Under the pieces are notes generated by a model, which worked only from the letters and a program-made list of their open reading frames with translations, was not told the DNA's origin and searched no databases. Positions 14,044-22,365 of a DNA stretch of 22,748 nucleotides are shown here, in pieces (the stretch's first letter is position 1; every line of letters begins with the position of its first letter). The position numbers were made by a program, and so were the translations under genes. This DNA comes from CAYQDR01 sp964416315 (GTDB lineage: Bacteria > Methylomirabilota > Methylomirabilia > Rokubacteriales > DASRDR01): assembly GCA_964416315.1 (NCBI GenBank), contig CAYQDR010000079.1:1-22748 (forward strand). The letters run 5' to 3'.

Positions 14044-16134
14044 ATGGCGATGGCGACATCTCCTGTCAGCGCCGACCGCGAGATTCCAGGCGCCTGTCCG
14101 CTCGATTGCCCGGACACCTGTAGCTGGGTCGTCACCGTCCGGGACGGGGCGGCGATCGCGCTCCGCGGCGACCCCCGGCATCCCTACACGCACGGCGCGC
14201 TTTGCGCGAAGGTCAATCGCTTCCTCGAGTACACGCGCTCGCCCGATCGGCTGCTCCACCCTCAGCGGCGCATCGGCGCGAAGGGCGAGGGCCGATTCGC
14301 CCGGATCTCGTGGGGCGAGGCGCTTGGCGAGATCGCCGAGCGCTGGAAGGCCATCATCGCGCGCCACGGGCCGCAAGCGATCTGGCCCTATCAGGGCACG
14401 GGCAGCATGGGGATCCTCCAGGGCGTCGCGGGGTGCGGCCGTCGGCTGTGGAACGTCCTCGGCACCTCGCAGCACGTGATGACGATCTGCACGATCGCCG
14501 GCGGCTATGGGACGGGCTACACCCTGGGCGACAACCGCGTCGGCATGGATCCGGAGACGTTTCGCTTCTCGAGGCTGATCTTCCTCTGGGGCACCAATAC
14601 GCTCACGACGAATCACCATCTCTGGAAGTACATCGAGGCGGCTCGCCGCGAAGGGGCCTGGGTCGTCGCGATCGATCCCATCCGGACGCGCACGGCCGAG
14701 CGAGTCGACGAGCACGTGGCCCTCATCCCGGGCACCGACGCCGCCCTCGCGCTGGGGCTCCTCCACGCCGTCGTGTCGCTGGGGAAGGAGGACCGGGAGT
14801 TCATCGAGGCGCATACGACCGGCTGGGAGGCCTTCCGCCGGCGGATTCTCGAGTATCCGCCGGAGCGTGTGAGCGACATCACCGGCGTGCCGCGTGACCG
14901 GATCGTCGCGCTCGGTGGGCGTCTGGCGACGACGCGCCCGACCGGCATCCGTCTCATGATGGGCATGCAGCGCCACGGCGGGGGCGGCATGGCGGCCCGG
15001 GTCATCACGTGCATCCCCGGCGTCACGGGCGACTGGCGCTATCCGGGGGGCGGCGCCGTCTACGATACGCGCGGCTTCTTCCGCGGGAACTGGACGGCGC
15101 TCTGGCGCGACGACCTGCGCCCTGCCGGCACCCGCACGCTCTCCATGACCCGCCTCGGGGAGGGGCTGCTCGAGGTCGACAACCCCCGCGTGTACTCGCT
15201 GCTGATCTACGCGAGCAACCCGATGGCGACGGTACCGGACCAGAACAAGATCCGGCGGGGTCTGGCGCGTGAGGATCTGTTCACCATCGTCGTCGATCAC
15301 TTCCAGACGGACACCGCGGACTACGCCGATATTCTCCTGCCCGCGACGATGCAGACCGAGCACCCTGACCTCCACTATGCGTACGGCCACCTCTACGTCT
15401 CGTGGAACGAGCCGGCCGTGCGGCCGCCCGGCGAGTGCCTGCCCAACAGCGAGATCTTCCGGCGGCTGGCCCGTCAGCTGGGCGTGACGGAGCCGTGCGT
15501 CTACGACAGCGACGAGACGATGGCGCGCCAAGTGCTCGACTCTGGCGATCCGGCGCTGGAAGGGATCACCCTCGAGCGACTCAAGCGCGACGGCTGGGCG
15601 CGGTTGAACGTGCCGACGCCGTTCGTCCCGTTCGCGAACGGCTTCTGGACGAAATCGGGCAAGCTCGAGTTCTTCTCCGAGCGCATGGCCGCGGCCGGCC
15701 TCGACCCCGTGCCGACCTACACGCCGCCGTACGAGGCGGCCCAGCGCGGCACCGAGCGCGCGCGGTGTTACCCGCTCGCGTTGGTCGCGCCCGCCGCCCA
15801 TTACTTCTTGAACGCCATGTTCGCCAATATGCCCGAGCACGAGGCCCGGCAAGGATCGCCGACCATCGTCCTTCACCCGGCGGATGCGGAGGCGCGCGGA
15901 CTGCGGGACGGCGACCGGGCGCGCGTGTACAACGACCGGGGGGAATTTCGCGCGACGGTGATTGTCAGCGATCGCGTGCGTCCGGGCCTGGCGGCCAGTA
16001 CCAAAGGGTTCTGGCCGAAGCGGGTGCCGGGGGGGTCGAACGCGAATGCGACGGTGGCTGAGCGGGACTCCGACATGGGCGGCGGGGCCGTGTTTCATGA
16101 CAACCGCGTGGAGGTGACGCGTGTCCTCGCCTGA
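14044..16134 (+). CDS. Molybdopterin-dependent oxidoreductase, DMSO reductase family
   Basis: The 696-residue protein begins with a [4Fe-4S] site: Cys18, Cys22, Cys26 (CPLDCPDTC) and Cys54 (GALCAKV). The bis-MGD-binding body follows. HVMTICTIAGG contains a Cys in the region where this family ligates Mo; LIFLWGTNTLTTNHHLW, YASNPMATVPDQNK and DYADILLPATMQTEH are family landmarks. The C-terminal MoCo-dinucleotide domain (HPADAEARGLRDGDRARVYN) is present, so the enzyme is complete. No twin-Arg signal is seen, suggesting a cytoplasmic enzyme. The ATG at 14044 has GGAGGAAG 8 bases upstream; an upstream GTG at 13963 adds 27 poorly conserved residues. No electron-transfer subunit is adjacent; a small protein overlaps its 3' end. 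Substrate unknown. Confidence 0.92.
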   Translation: MAMATSPVSADREIPGACPLDCPDTCSWVVTVRDGAAIALRGDPRHPYTHGALCAKVNRFLEYTRSPDRLLHPQRRIGAKGEGRFARISWGEALGEIAERWKAIIARHGPQAIWPYQGTGSMGILQGVAGCGRRLWNVLGTSQHVMTICTIAGGYGTGYTLGDNRVGMDPETFRFSRLIFLWGTNTLTTNHHLWKYIEAARREGAWVVAIDPIRTRTAERVDEHVALIPGTDAALALGLLHAVVSLGKEDREFIEAHTTGWEAFRRRILEYPPERVSDITGVPRDRIVALGGRLATTRPTGIRLMMGMQRHGGGGMAARVITCIPGVTGDWRYPGGGAVYDTRGFFRGNWTALWRDDLRPAGTRTLSMTRLGEGLLEVDNPRVYSLLIYASNPMATVPDQNKIRRGLAREDLFTIVVDHFQTDTADYADILLPATMQTEHPDLHYAYGHLYVSWNEPAVRPPGECLPNSEIFRRLARQLGVTEPCVYDSDETMARQVLDSGDPALEGITLERLKRDGWARLNVPTPFVPFANGFWTKSGKLEFFSERMAAAGLDPVPTYTPPYEAAQRGTERARCYPLALVAPAAHYFLNAMFANMPEHEARQGSPTIVLHPADAEARGLRDGDRARVYNDRGEFRATVIVSDRVRPGLAASTKGFWPKRVPGGSNANATVAERDSDMGGGAVFHDNRVEVTRVLA

Positions 16135-16375
16135 TCCGGACGCTCTCGGCCGAGCGATTGATTTCCTGGCCGCCGGCGACTGGCGGCAGGCGCACGAGAT
16201 CGTGCAGAAGGGGGAATCCACGCTGGCGGCGTGGCTCCACGGCATCGTGCACACGCTCGAGGGCGATCTCGACAACGCGCGGTACTGGTACCGCAAGGCC
16301 GACCGCCCCTTCCCGGGGGCGGACGCGGTTCGGGCGGAGATCGCCGCGGCGCGGCGGGAGGTGCGTCGGGCCTGA
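16121..16375 (+). CDS. Small TPR/Sel1-like helical protein
   Basis: The 84-residue protein (GTG start, GGAGGTGA 4 bases upstream) overlaps the end of the molybdoenzyme gene by 14 bp, so it is translationally coupled. It is wholly helical in appearance: AIDFLAAGDWRQAHEIVQKG and LEGDLDNARYWYRKADRPFP follow the spacing of two TPR-like hairpins. Such a small partner could be a chaperone or assembly factor for the oxidoreductase, but this is inference from the overlap. No signal peptide or Cys residues are present. Confidence 0.7.
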   Translation: MSSPDPDALGRAIDFLAAGDWRQAHEIVQKGESTLAAWLHGIVHTLEGDLDNARYWYRKADRPFPGADAVRAEIAAARREVRRA

Positions 16376-16413
16376 AGCCGTGGCCGTGAGAGGTCCTGCA
16401 GCAGGGGGCGCCG

Positions 16414-16450
16414 AAGGGGACCAAGCTTCCCGCGCGCGCGGGAGCCCCTA
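16414..16450. terminator. GC-rich palindrome, possible terminator after the molybdoenzyme operon
   Basis: TCCCGCGCGCGCGGGA (16428-16443) is a perfect 16-bp palindrome flanked by AGGGG on the left and CCCCT on the right, which can extend the stem. It sits 50 bp after the stop at 16375. No T-tract follows. Confidence 0.35.
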
Positions 16451-16516
16451 CGATGGCCAACACAGTCCCTCCCCTGGTCGGTGACGGGCGGGGGCCGAGA
16501 ACGGCGGTTAGGTTGA

Positions 16517-17374
16517 CGAGCCTCGGCTCGCGACAGGCGGGGCGGGCCTTACCGGTACGCCGAAGGCAAACCCGAGCGCCTGCCGGAGTTGGCGGCCGAG
16601 CTGGTCCGGCTCCCCGTGGGCGTGATCGTGGCGAGCGCGCCTTCGGGCGTCCGGGCGGCGCAGCAGGCGACCTGCACGATCCCGATCGTGATGTCCACGC
16701 TCCCCGACCCGATCCAAGAGGGATTCATCGCGAGCCTGGCCCGCCCCGGCGGGAACACTACCGGGCTCACCCTCGACGCCGAGGAGCTGGCCGGCAAGCA
16801 GCTCGAGCTGCTCAAGGAAGCGGTGCCGAAGCTCTCCCGCGTCGCCGTCCTGCGGAACCCGAACTCGCCGGGCTATGAGGTCGCGAAAAGGCAGATCAAG
16901 GCAGCCGCGCGGGCGCTCAAGCTCGAGGTGAAGGACTTCCCGGTGAGCCATGCGAAGGACCTCGCCCCGACGTTTGCTGCTATGAGCCAGGCGCGCGTGG
17001 GCGCGATCCTCGTCCGCCGCGACGTACTGGTCATCGAGCCCAACCGGGCCGAGGTCGTGGCGCTGGCCGCGCAGCGACGGGTGCCCGCCATGTACAGCTT
17101 CCGTCAGTTTCCCGACTCCGGCGGCCTCATGTCCTACGGCGCGAACGTCAAGGACATCCACCGCCGCTCGGCGGCCTTTGTGGACCAGATCCTCAAGGGC
17201 GCCAAGCCGGCCGACCTCCCGGTCGAGCAACCGACCAAGTTCGAGCTGGTGGTGAACCTCAAGACCGCGAAGGCCCTCGGGCTGACGATCCCGCAGTCGG
17301 TGCTCGTGCGAGCGGACCAGATCATTGAACGATCAGGCCCGCGGAGATCCGTCTCGGGGTCCAACGGGTTCTGA
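16517..17374 (+). pseudogene. ABC transporter substrate-binding protein (PF04392), 5'-truncated
   Basis: The frame opens after a TGA at 16514 and is recognisable from YRYAEGKPERLPELAAELVR onward. IPIVMSTLPDPIQEGFIASL, SLARPGGNTTGLT, ELLKEAVPKLSRVAVL and the C-terminal LGLTIPQSVLVRADQIIE are landmarks of the TrpX-like ABC_sub_bind family. Full-length members have about 325 residues with a signal peptide and lobe I start; roughly the first 60-70 residues are missing here, and no exporter signal is present. The only start near the body is a TTG at 16589. The C-terminus also runs about 14 residues past the usual end. No permease or ATPase genes lie nearby. It is probably a dead gene. Confidence 0.75.
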
Positions 17375-17512
17375 GCTGTCCCTCCCGAGGTGCCGGGGAC
17401 GGGTCCTGGACGGGGGCGGGGGTAAACCAAGGAAACTGTCGCCACCCTTGGGGCGTCGTGGGATACTGAATGGCTCGGGGCCGCAGGCTCCCGCTGGGGA
17501 GAGTGAGTGCGC

Positions 17513-19567
17513 ATGGCCGACATCCCTGGTCAGCTCTCGACGGGCGGGGTCGTCCAGCCCGTCTCCGGACGCCCGGGGAATGTCCCCGCGGCCTCGGCGA
17601 CCCCGGAGGCTCAGCTCCTTCGCGTCCTCCTCGTGGACGACAACCCGCCGACGCTCGACTTCCTCACGGAGCTGTTCTCGGCCCACGGCAGCCTCGTCTC
17701 GCCCGCCGCAACTGCGGAGCAGGCGTTGGATCTGCTCTCGGACCACGAGTTCGATCTCGTCGTCGCCGACATCATGCTCCCGGGGCTGAGTGGGCTCGAC
17801 CTCCTTCGGGCGGTCAAGGGGGGGCCGTCGGAGACCCCGGTGGTGCTGATCACGGGGCTGCCGTCCGTCAACTCCGCCGTCTTCGGCCTGCGCTACGGGG
17901 CCTACGACTACCTGTCCAAGCCGTTCTCGGTTGCGGAGGTGCAGCGCCTGCTTCAGCGGGTCCGGACCGATCGGGAGCGCGGGATCGGGCATGCGCCGCC
18001 GGGCCTCAGGGAGGAAGTCGCCCGCCGGCAGCTCGGCATGGAGGGCCTCTTCCGGATCGGAGCCCTGGCGCTGGCCGATGTGGACCCTGGCGCCCTGGTC
18101 GACACGCTGCTGGACTACACCCTGCAGGGCCTCCGGAGCCAGGCCGCGCTCCTCGTGCTGCGCGACCAGGACGAGAATTGCACCCCATTGTCCAGGGGTC
18201 GCGCGGCGCTCGTCGACCAGCTCCGGAGCCTGAGCCGCGCGGCCTTTGATCAGCTCGTCCGAGCCGGTGGGACCGAGGTGGTCACGCTGGCGGGGCCTGA
18301 GCAACCCGTCGTGGCGCTCGCCACCGCGCTCCCGATGGGCGGGACCGCCCGGGGGCTGCTGTGTGTCGGTCGGGACCGGCAGAGCGGGGCGTTTCTGCCG
18401 GACGAGACGGAGTTCCTCCGCGCCTACGCCCAGACGGCGGCGCTGGCGCTGCAGAAGACCCTGCTCCGCGATCAGGCGGAGTCCGAGCCGATCGAGATCA
18501 TGTCCGTCTTCGTGACCGCCCTGGAGTCGTTGGAGTCCAAGGATCCCTCCCTCCGGGGGCACTCGGCCCGGGTCTCCCTGTATGCCGGGGAGGTCGCGCT
18601 GGCGCTGGGGCTGCCCCGGGCTCAGGTCGCCGTGACCCGGCGGGCCGGGCTGCTCCACGATCTCGGCAAGCTCGCGCTGCCCGATGCCGTCCTGCTCAAG
18701 CCGGGGTCGCTTACGACCGAGGAATACGCGCTGGTCCAGCGCCACCCCGTGATGGGCGGCCGGATCCTCCGGCGACTCCCGGTGTTTGTGGACGAAGCGG
18801 AGGCCGTCGAGCACCATCTCGAGCGCTACGACGGCTCGGGGCATCCAGGGGCGTTGACCGGCGACGCGATCCCGCTGGCGGCCCGCATCCTGAGCGTCGC
18901 GGATGCCTTCGACGCGATGACCTCACCCCGACCGTACCGGCCCGCCCTGTCTCAGGAGGCCACGCTGGACGAACTCACCCGGAGCGCCGGGACGCAGTTC
19001 GACCCGGCGGTCGTCCAGGCCTTTGCGGCGGTCCCACGGGCGCGCCTGACGGAAATTGCCCGGTACTACGGCGCCCGGCCGGGCGGCACGCCGGCCCCCG
19101 CGCCGCCGGAGCCCTCACCGGAGGCGCTGGCGCTCGATCCCATCGAGCCACGGGACGTCGCGGTGGTGCCCGAGCCTCCTGTCAGCGCGGAGGCGGATCA
19201 GCCGGACGCCAGTGGCCCCGCAGGGGCGCAGTCCGCCGGTGCGGTGGGTGCGGCCGGCCTGGAGGAGATGCCGTTGGATCGCCTCCGCGCCGCCGAGGCG
19301 CCGGCCGATCAGGACGCGCCGCCGCCTCAGCCCGCCGGGATCGATCAGGCGCTCCTCATCGTGGCCCGGGGTCACCGGGACCTCCTGGAGGAGCTGCGAA
19401 CCATCCTCGGCGACGCCATCGGGCCGGTCCGCGTGATCGAGGATCGCCGCAGGGACCAGACGATCTTGCCCCGGGAGGGTCGTCAGGGCCGGCCTCACGT
19501 CGACTGGGAGATCGACGTCGCGGAGGGCGAGGGCCCGACCCCCCAAGATCCAGCGCCAGCGCCCTGA
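17513..19567 (+). CDS. Response regulator with GAF and HD-GYP domains (c-di-GMP phosphodiesterase-like)
   Basis: The 684-residue protein starts with a receiver domain (residues 36-155): acidic pair Asp42/Asp43, phospho-acceptor Asp86 in VVADIMLP, Thr114 and Lys136. A GAF-like segment (about 175-320) leads to an HD-GYP domain (about 330-515): RGHSARV, LLHDLGK (His382, Asp383), RHP (His411), HHLERYDGSGHPG (His434, His435) and SVADAFDAMTS. The GYP triplet is GHP, a conservative variant, and all metal-binding His/Asp appear present, so c-di-GMP hydrolysis is plausible. A Pro/Ala-rich linker (about 525-610) joins a C-terminal module (ALLIVARGHRDLLEELRTIL...VRVIEDRRR) resembling a short DRR-motif domain of unknown role. 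ATG 17513 or GTG 17507 could start it. No histidine kinase is adjacent. Confidence 0.92.
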   Translation: MADIPGQLSTGGVVQPVSGRPGNVPAASATPEAQLLRVLLVDDNPPTLDFLTELFSAHGSLVSPAATAEQALDLLSDHEFDLVVADIMLPGLSGLDLLRAVKGGPSETPVVLITGLPSVNSAVFGLRYGAYDYLSKPFSVAEVQRLLQRVRTDRERGIGHAPPGLREEVARRQLGMEGLFRIGALALADVDPGALVDTLLDYTLQGLRSQAALLVLRDQDENCTPLSRGRAALVDQLRSLSRAAFDQLVRAGGTEVVTLAGPEQPVVALATALPMGGTARGLLCVGRDRQSGAFLPDETEFLRAYAQTAALALQKTLLRDQAESEPIEIMSVFVTALESLESKDPSLRGHSARVSLYAGEVALALGLPRAQVAVTRRAGLLHDLGKLALPDAVLLKPGSLTTEEYALVQRHPVMGGRILRRLPVFVDEAEAVEHHLERYDGSGHPGALTGDAIPLAARILSVADAFDAMTSPRPYRPALSQEATLDELTRSAGTQFDPAVVQAFAAVPRARLTEIARYYGARPGGTPAPAPPEPSPEALALDPIEPRDVAVVPEPPVSAEADQPDASGPAGAQSAGAVGAAGLEEMPLDRLRAAEAPADQDAPPPQPAGIDQALLIVARGHRDLLEELRTILGDAIGPVRVIEDRRRDQTILPREGRQGRPHVDWEIDVAEGEGPTPQDPAPAP

Positions 19568-19993
19568 CCATCGTCCGGGCGGTGGACCGAGCGACCGCCG
19601 AACTCTACCCCCATTCGCCGCCGACTTTTCGGCACCACCACCCGCCCAGCTCGCCGTAGGCCCGGCTAAGCCCGCGGTTCTTAAGGCGAGTCCCTTTGGC
19701 ACGATGGTTGTACCTATAGCCCGGCATGAGACACGGAGATCCGATCGCCGAGACCGCGTACTACCTGACCGTTGGCCGTCGGGGGCAGCCTCGGCTCCTC
19801 CTCGTCCAAGGGCGAGCCGTCGAGCCGGCCAGCCCGGTGACGATCAGTTGGGGCCGCTCGACCGCGAGGCCGAGCCCCGAGCGCGACGGGCCTCCCGGCC
19901 GACGGTCGCCCGGATCCTCGGGCGACGCCCGCTGACCGGACCGGCGTCCGGAAGCCCGCGCGACCGCCGGGGTCGCGCGTCCGGGGAGGGGAG
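19568..19993. other. Intergenic region with one doubtful small frame
   Basis: A 69-codon frame (19726-19935, starting MRHGDPIAETAYYLTVGRRG) is the only candidate gene. Its first 40 residues look protein-like, but there is no ribosome binding site and no known relative. A TGGCAC-N5-TTGT element ends 15 bases before its ATG. Confidence 0.35.
19697..19711 (+). promoter_or_regulatory. Candidate sigma54 (-24/-12) promoter
   Basis: TGGCAC, five bases, then TTGT matches the TGGCAC-N5-TTGC consensus except for the final C. GG and the TTG are spaced correctly. It would transcribe the two-component receiver gene at 19994 and the small frame at 19726. No enhancer-binding protein is encoded nearby, and a single match in 22 kb can be chance. 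Confidence 0.35.
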
Positions 19994-20407
19994 ATGGCGA
20001 GCCAGCCTGCTGCGCGATGGCGGGTGCTGATCGTCGATGACGAGCCGCCGATCCGGGCCCTGTGGGAGGCGCTGACGACGTGGGGCTACGCCGCTGACGT
20101 GGCCCCGGACGGGACCGCCGCGCTCGGCCGGCTGACCGAGGGGTGCTACGACCTCGTGCTGACCGACCTCGCGATGCCGGGCGCGAGCGGCTGGCAGGTG
20201 GTGGAGGCCGTCCGGGCGCAGCAGCCGGCGGCGGCCGTCGTCGTCATGACGGGCTCGCCGACGCGCGGTGATGGCGATCGCGCGCGGGAGCGGGGCGTCG
20301 CCCTGCTGGAGAAACCCTTTCAGCTCCACGAGCTGAGGACGGTCATCCAGGAGGCTCTCGCCACGAACGCCCCGAGCAGACCCCTCGATCGTGCGGCGCG
20401 CCGCTGA
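19994..20407 (+). CDS. Single-domain response regulator (receiver only)
   Basis: The 137-residue protein is a CheY-like receiver without output domain. WRVLIVDDEPPIRALWEAL gives the acidic pair Asp15/Asp16, LVLTDLAMPG the phospho-acceptor Asp58, VVMTGSP Thr86 and LLEKPFQ Lys107. The ATG follows GGGGAGGGGAG closely, an excellent ribosome binding site. The C-terminus is a short basic tail. It probably relays phosphate or acts by protein contact; the partner kinase is not in the window. Confidence 0.92.
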   Translation: MASQPAARWRVLIVDDEPPIRALWEALTTWGYAADVAPDGTAALGRLTEGCYDLVLTDLAMPGASGWQVVEAVRAQQPAAAVVVMTGSPTRGDGDRARERGVALLEKPFQLHELRTVIQEALATNAPSRPLDRAARR

Positions 20408-20850
20408 CCGAGGCTGGGAGTGCACTGTTCCTAGGGCATTTTGCACAGTTTCCTGTGCATCCAGCCCAAGTGCGCGCAGGCTCGCGCTTTTGGGGCGCAG
20501 CGCCGACCCTGACGCCGATGCCTGCACTGCCGACGGTGCAGCGGAGGATCCCACGCGCGCTCGGCTCCACGGGCGAAATTCCCGCCGTCTCAAGCACTTC
20601 GCTCGGAGCCTCCAGTTGGACTCCGACTTGCACACCTCGAAGGGCGGACTGCGGGTCACTGTGGGCGGAACCCGGACACAACGGGGACTTCCGGAGGCGC
20701 CCGCCAGACGGCCTTTCACCGCCCAACTCCGCCTACCGCGAGGGGTTGTGGACGGGCCCCGTTGGACCGGCGCCGGATACTCTGAGAGCGTCGTCCTGGA
20801 TCCCGAGGATCGGCCGCGGCGCCGGCCCCGGGCGCGGTTGGGGAGGCGTC
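20408..20850. other. Intergenic region, about 440 bp, with an inverted repeat
   Basis: No frame here is supported by a domain or by a ribosome binding site. The stretch is less GC-rich at its left end, where a 7-bp inverted repeat occurs. GGGAGG at 20841-20846 serves the acyl carrier gene. Confidence 0.4.
20442..20459. promoter_or_regulatory. Inverted repeat TGCACAG-N4-CTGTGCA
   Basis: A perfect 7-bp inverted repeat with a 4-base centre stands 35 bp after the response regulator stop. A half-matching TGCACTGT lies 20 bases upstream. It could be an operator for a dimeric regulator or a weak hairpin; no T-tract follows. Confidence 0.4.
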
Positions 20851-21135
20851 ATGCAGAGGCCAGAGCTCGAGGTGCGGGTCAAGCAGATCCTCACGAACCG
20901 GCTCGGGATCCCGCCGGACGACATCCGGCTCGACGCCAAGCTCGGGGACGACCTCGGCATGGACTCCCTGGACGCGGTCGAGTTGGCGATCGCCACCGAG
21001 CGGCAGTTCGGCATCGGGGTGAGCGACGAGCAGATCGCCAAGCTCGGGACCGTGGCCGACATCGTCGCGCTCGTGCAGCGGCTCGTAGACGAGCAGGGCG
21101 GCGGCCTTCCCCACGCGAGCGGTCGGGTGCGGTGA
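20851..21135 (+). CDS. Acyl carrier protein
   Basis: The 94-residue protein has the ACP four-helix pattern and the 4'-phosphopantetheine attachment motif GMDSLDAVEL with Ser39. IPPDDIRLDAKLGDDLG before it and FGIGVSDEQIAKLGTVADIV after it match fatty-acid ACPs. A short Gly/Arg tail is unusual. GGGAGG lies 4 bases before the ATG. It sits between response regulator genes instead of within a fab cluster; the sequence directly behind it looks like a vestige of fabF. It may therefore be a secondary ACP serving a specialised pathway, or a displaced copy. Confidence 0.9.
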   Translation: MQRPELEVRVKQILTNRLGIPPDDIRLDAKLGDDLGMDSLDAVELAIATERQFGIGVSDEQIAKLGTVADIVALVQRLVDEQGGGLPHASGRVR

Positions 21136-21148
21136 TCCGAGGCGCCGC

Positions 21149-21232
21149 GTGAAGCGTCGCGTCGTGATCACGGCCGGGGCGCTGCTTCCGTCGGTGGGCG
21201 TCCCGACGGGAACCGCGTCGAGATCACGGTCT
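21149..21232 (+). pseudogene. Possible vestige of 3-oxoacyl-ACP synthase II (fabF) N-terminus
   Basis: Starting with a GTG just after the ACP gene, the reading VKRRVVITAGALLPSVGVPT follows the usual fabF opening (MKRRVVITGLGALTPLGV) with small deletions, then degenerates and meets a stop codon. Acyl carrier and fabF genes are normally adjacent in this order, which supports the reading. The match is only about 20 residues, so it could be coincidence. Confidence 0.35.
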
Positions 21233-21265
21233 GACGGGCGGGGCGATCCGCCTGGGTAAACGCTT

Positions 21266-21287
21266 GCGGCGCCGCTCTGAGCGCCGC
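21266..21287. terminator. GC-rich stem-loop after the ACP region
   Basis: GCGGCGC-N8-GCGCCGC is a perfect 7-bp stem between the ACP/fabF vestige and the next response regulator. No T-tract follows; a terminator role is a guess. Confidence 0.3.
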
Positions 21288-21399
21288 CAGGGGCTCGTCC
21301 AGCCGCCGAGCCGAGGCGGCCGCCGCCTGAGACGCGGGGACCAGTGTGGCCGCGCGACTGGCACAGGCGAGACCCTTCCCCTCCGGCCCGAGACCCCAC

Positions 21400-21795
21400 A
21401 TGGTTGAGCCGGACGCTGCGCGCCCGGTCGTCTTGGTCGTGGACGACGAGGCCGAGGTCCGCGAGCTCGTGAGCGAGATTCTGGGCCGTGCCGGCTTTCG
21501 CCCAGTGACCGCGGACGACGGGGAGCGGGTCCTCGAGTTGGCACTTCAGCACCACCCCGCGCTCATCATCCTCGACATCATGCTGCCGAAGGTCGACGGT
21601 TACACGACGGTAGTGCGGCTCCGCGGCGATCCCCTCACGCGCCACATCCCCGTGATCATGATCACCGGCCGGACGGAGCGGTGGTTTCCGATGCTCAGCG
21701 CGGACATGGGCACGGTCGCGCACCTCCTGAAGCCGTTCTCACCGGATCAACTCCTCGAGGCGGTGCGGGCGGCGCTGGGGCAGGGAGGCGCCTGA
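21400..21795 (+). CDS. Single-domain response regulator (receiver only)
   Basis: The 131-residue receiver has acidic pair Asp15/Asp16 (VVLVVDDEAEVREL), phospho-acceptor Asp59 (LIILDIMLPKVDGY), Thr89 (IMITGRT) and Lys111 (LLKPFS). It has no output domain. The start is uncertain: ATG 21400 puts the first beta strand at the usual distance but has no clear ribosome binding site, whereas GTG 21346 adds 18 residues and has GGGGA about 8 bases upstream. It is the third receiver protein within 4.3 kb and is not closely similar to the others. Confidence 0.9.
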   Translation: MVEPDAARPVVLVVDDEAEVRELVSEILGRAGFRPVTADDGERVLELALQHHPALIILDIMLPKVDGYTTVVRLRGDPLTRHIPVIMITGRTERWFPMLSADMGTVAHLLKPFSPDQLLEAVRAALGQGGA

Positions 21796-22013
21796 CCCCG
21801 AGGACGCGGCGATCGTCCTGCTCTGCAGCCTCGTTTCGAGCAGGCTCCCGGCGGTCATCCGCGAGCACACCCCGTCCGCGGCGTGATATCGAGCGGGATG
21901 GCGCTGAGCATCCTGGTGCCCCCCAAGCGACGCTCCAAAGCGTCTTGACCCCTCGACACGCCTGGACGTAGCATTGGGCACTCCTTCGACCGTCCGGCCC
22001 TCGGGAGGCAGGC
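21796..22013. other. Intergenic region
   Basis: No gene is seen. The right end contains GGGAGG before an ATG at 22014, which opens a 121-codon frame (to 22379) of Arg/Gly-rich composition overlapping the selenoprotein start; I consider this frame unlikely to be a gene. Confidence 0.3.
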
Positions 22014-22365
22014 ATGCTCCTGGCTCGGGTTTCCGGACAACTCTTCGACGCCCCCGTTGGCCATGCGGATGGTTGGCGGGGCCTTCGCGTCTTCGTAGGC
22101 CGCCCCTCACCGCATTTTCCCGATGGCGAAAAGGCGACCTCAGTAGGCCAGGCGAAAAGCGTGCACGTGCGGCGGAGGGCGCCACGAGTCGGCTGGCTTG
22201 GTCGTACAGGCCCCAGCAGGCGCAAGGATGGCTGCGGTTGGCGTCTTGGGAAGCGTGGACGAGCTGGCCCGACGGGACGGGCGACTCACTGGACGCCGTC
22301 ACCGGGGCGGCGATCGATCCATATCGGAAATCCCGGTTCAGGACCCGAACGAAGGAGGACAAGGA

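Noticed and set aside
13809..14123. Frame starting at a GTGA overlap after the arginase-family gene
   Set aside because: It runs into the molybdoenzyme in another frame, is Arg/Gly-rich, and has no recognisable domain.
13795..16296. 833-codon minus-strand frame opposite the molybdoenzyme
   Set aside because: It is an antisense shadow caused by GC-rich codon bias; the plus strand carries all family motifs.
17333..18844. 503-codon minus-strand frame opposite the HD-GYP gene
   Set aside because: Antisense shadow; no domain, and composition is typical of reverse-strand reading.
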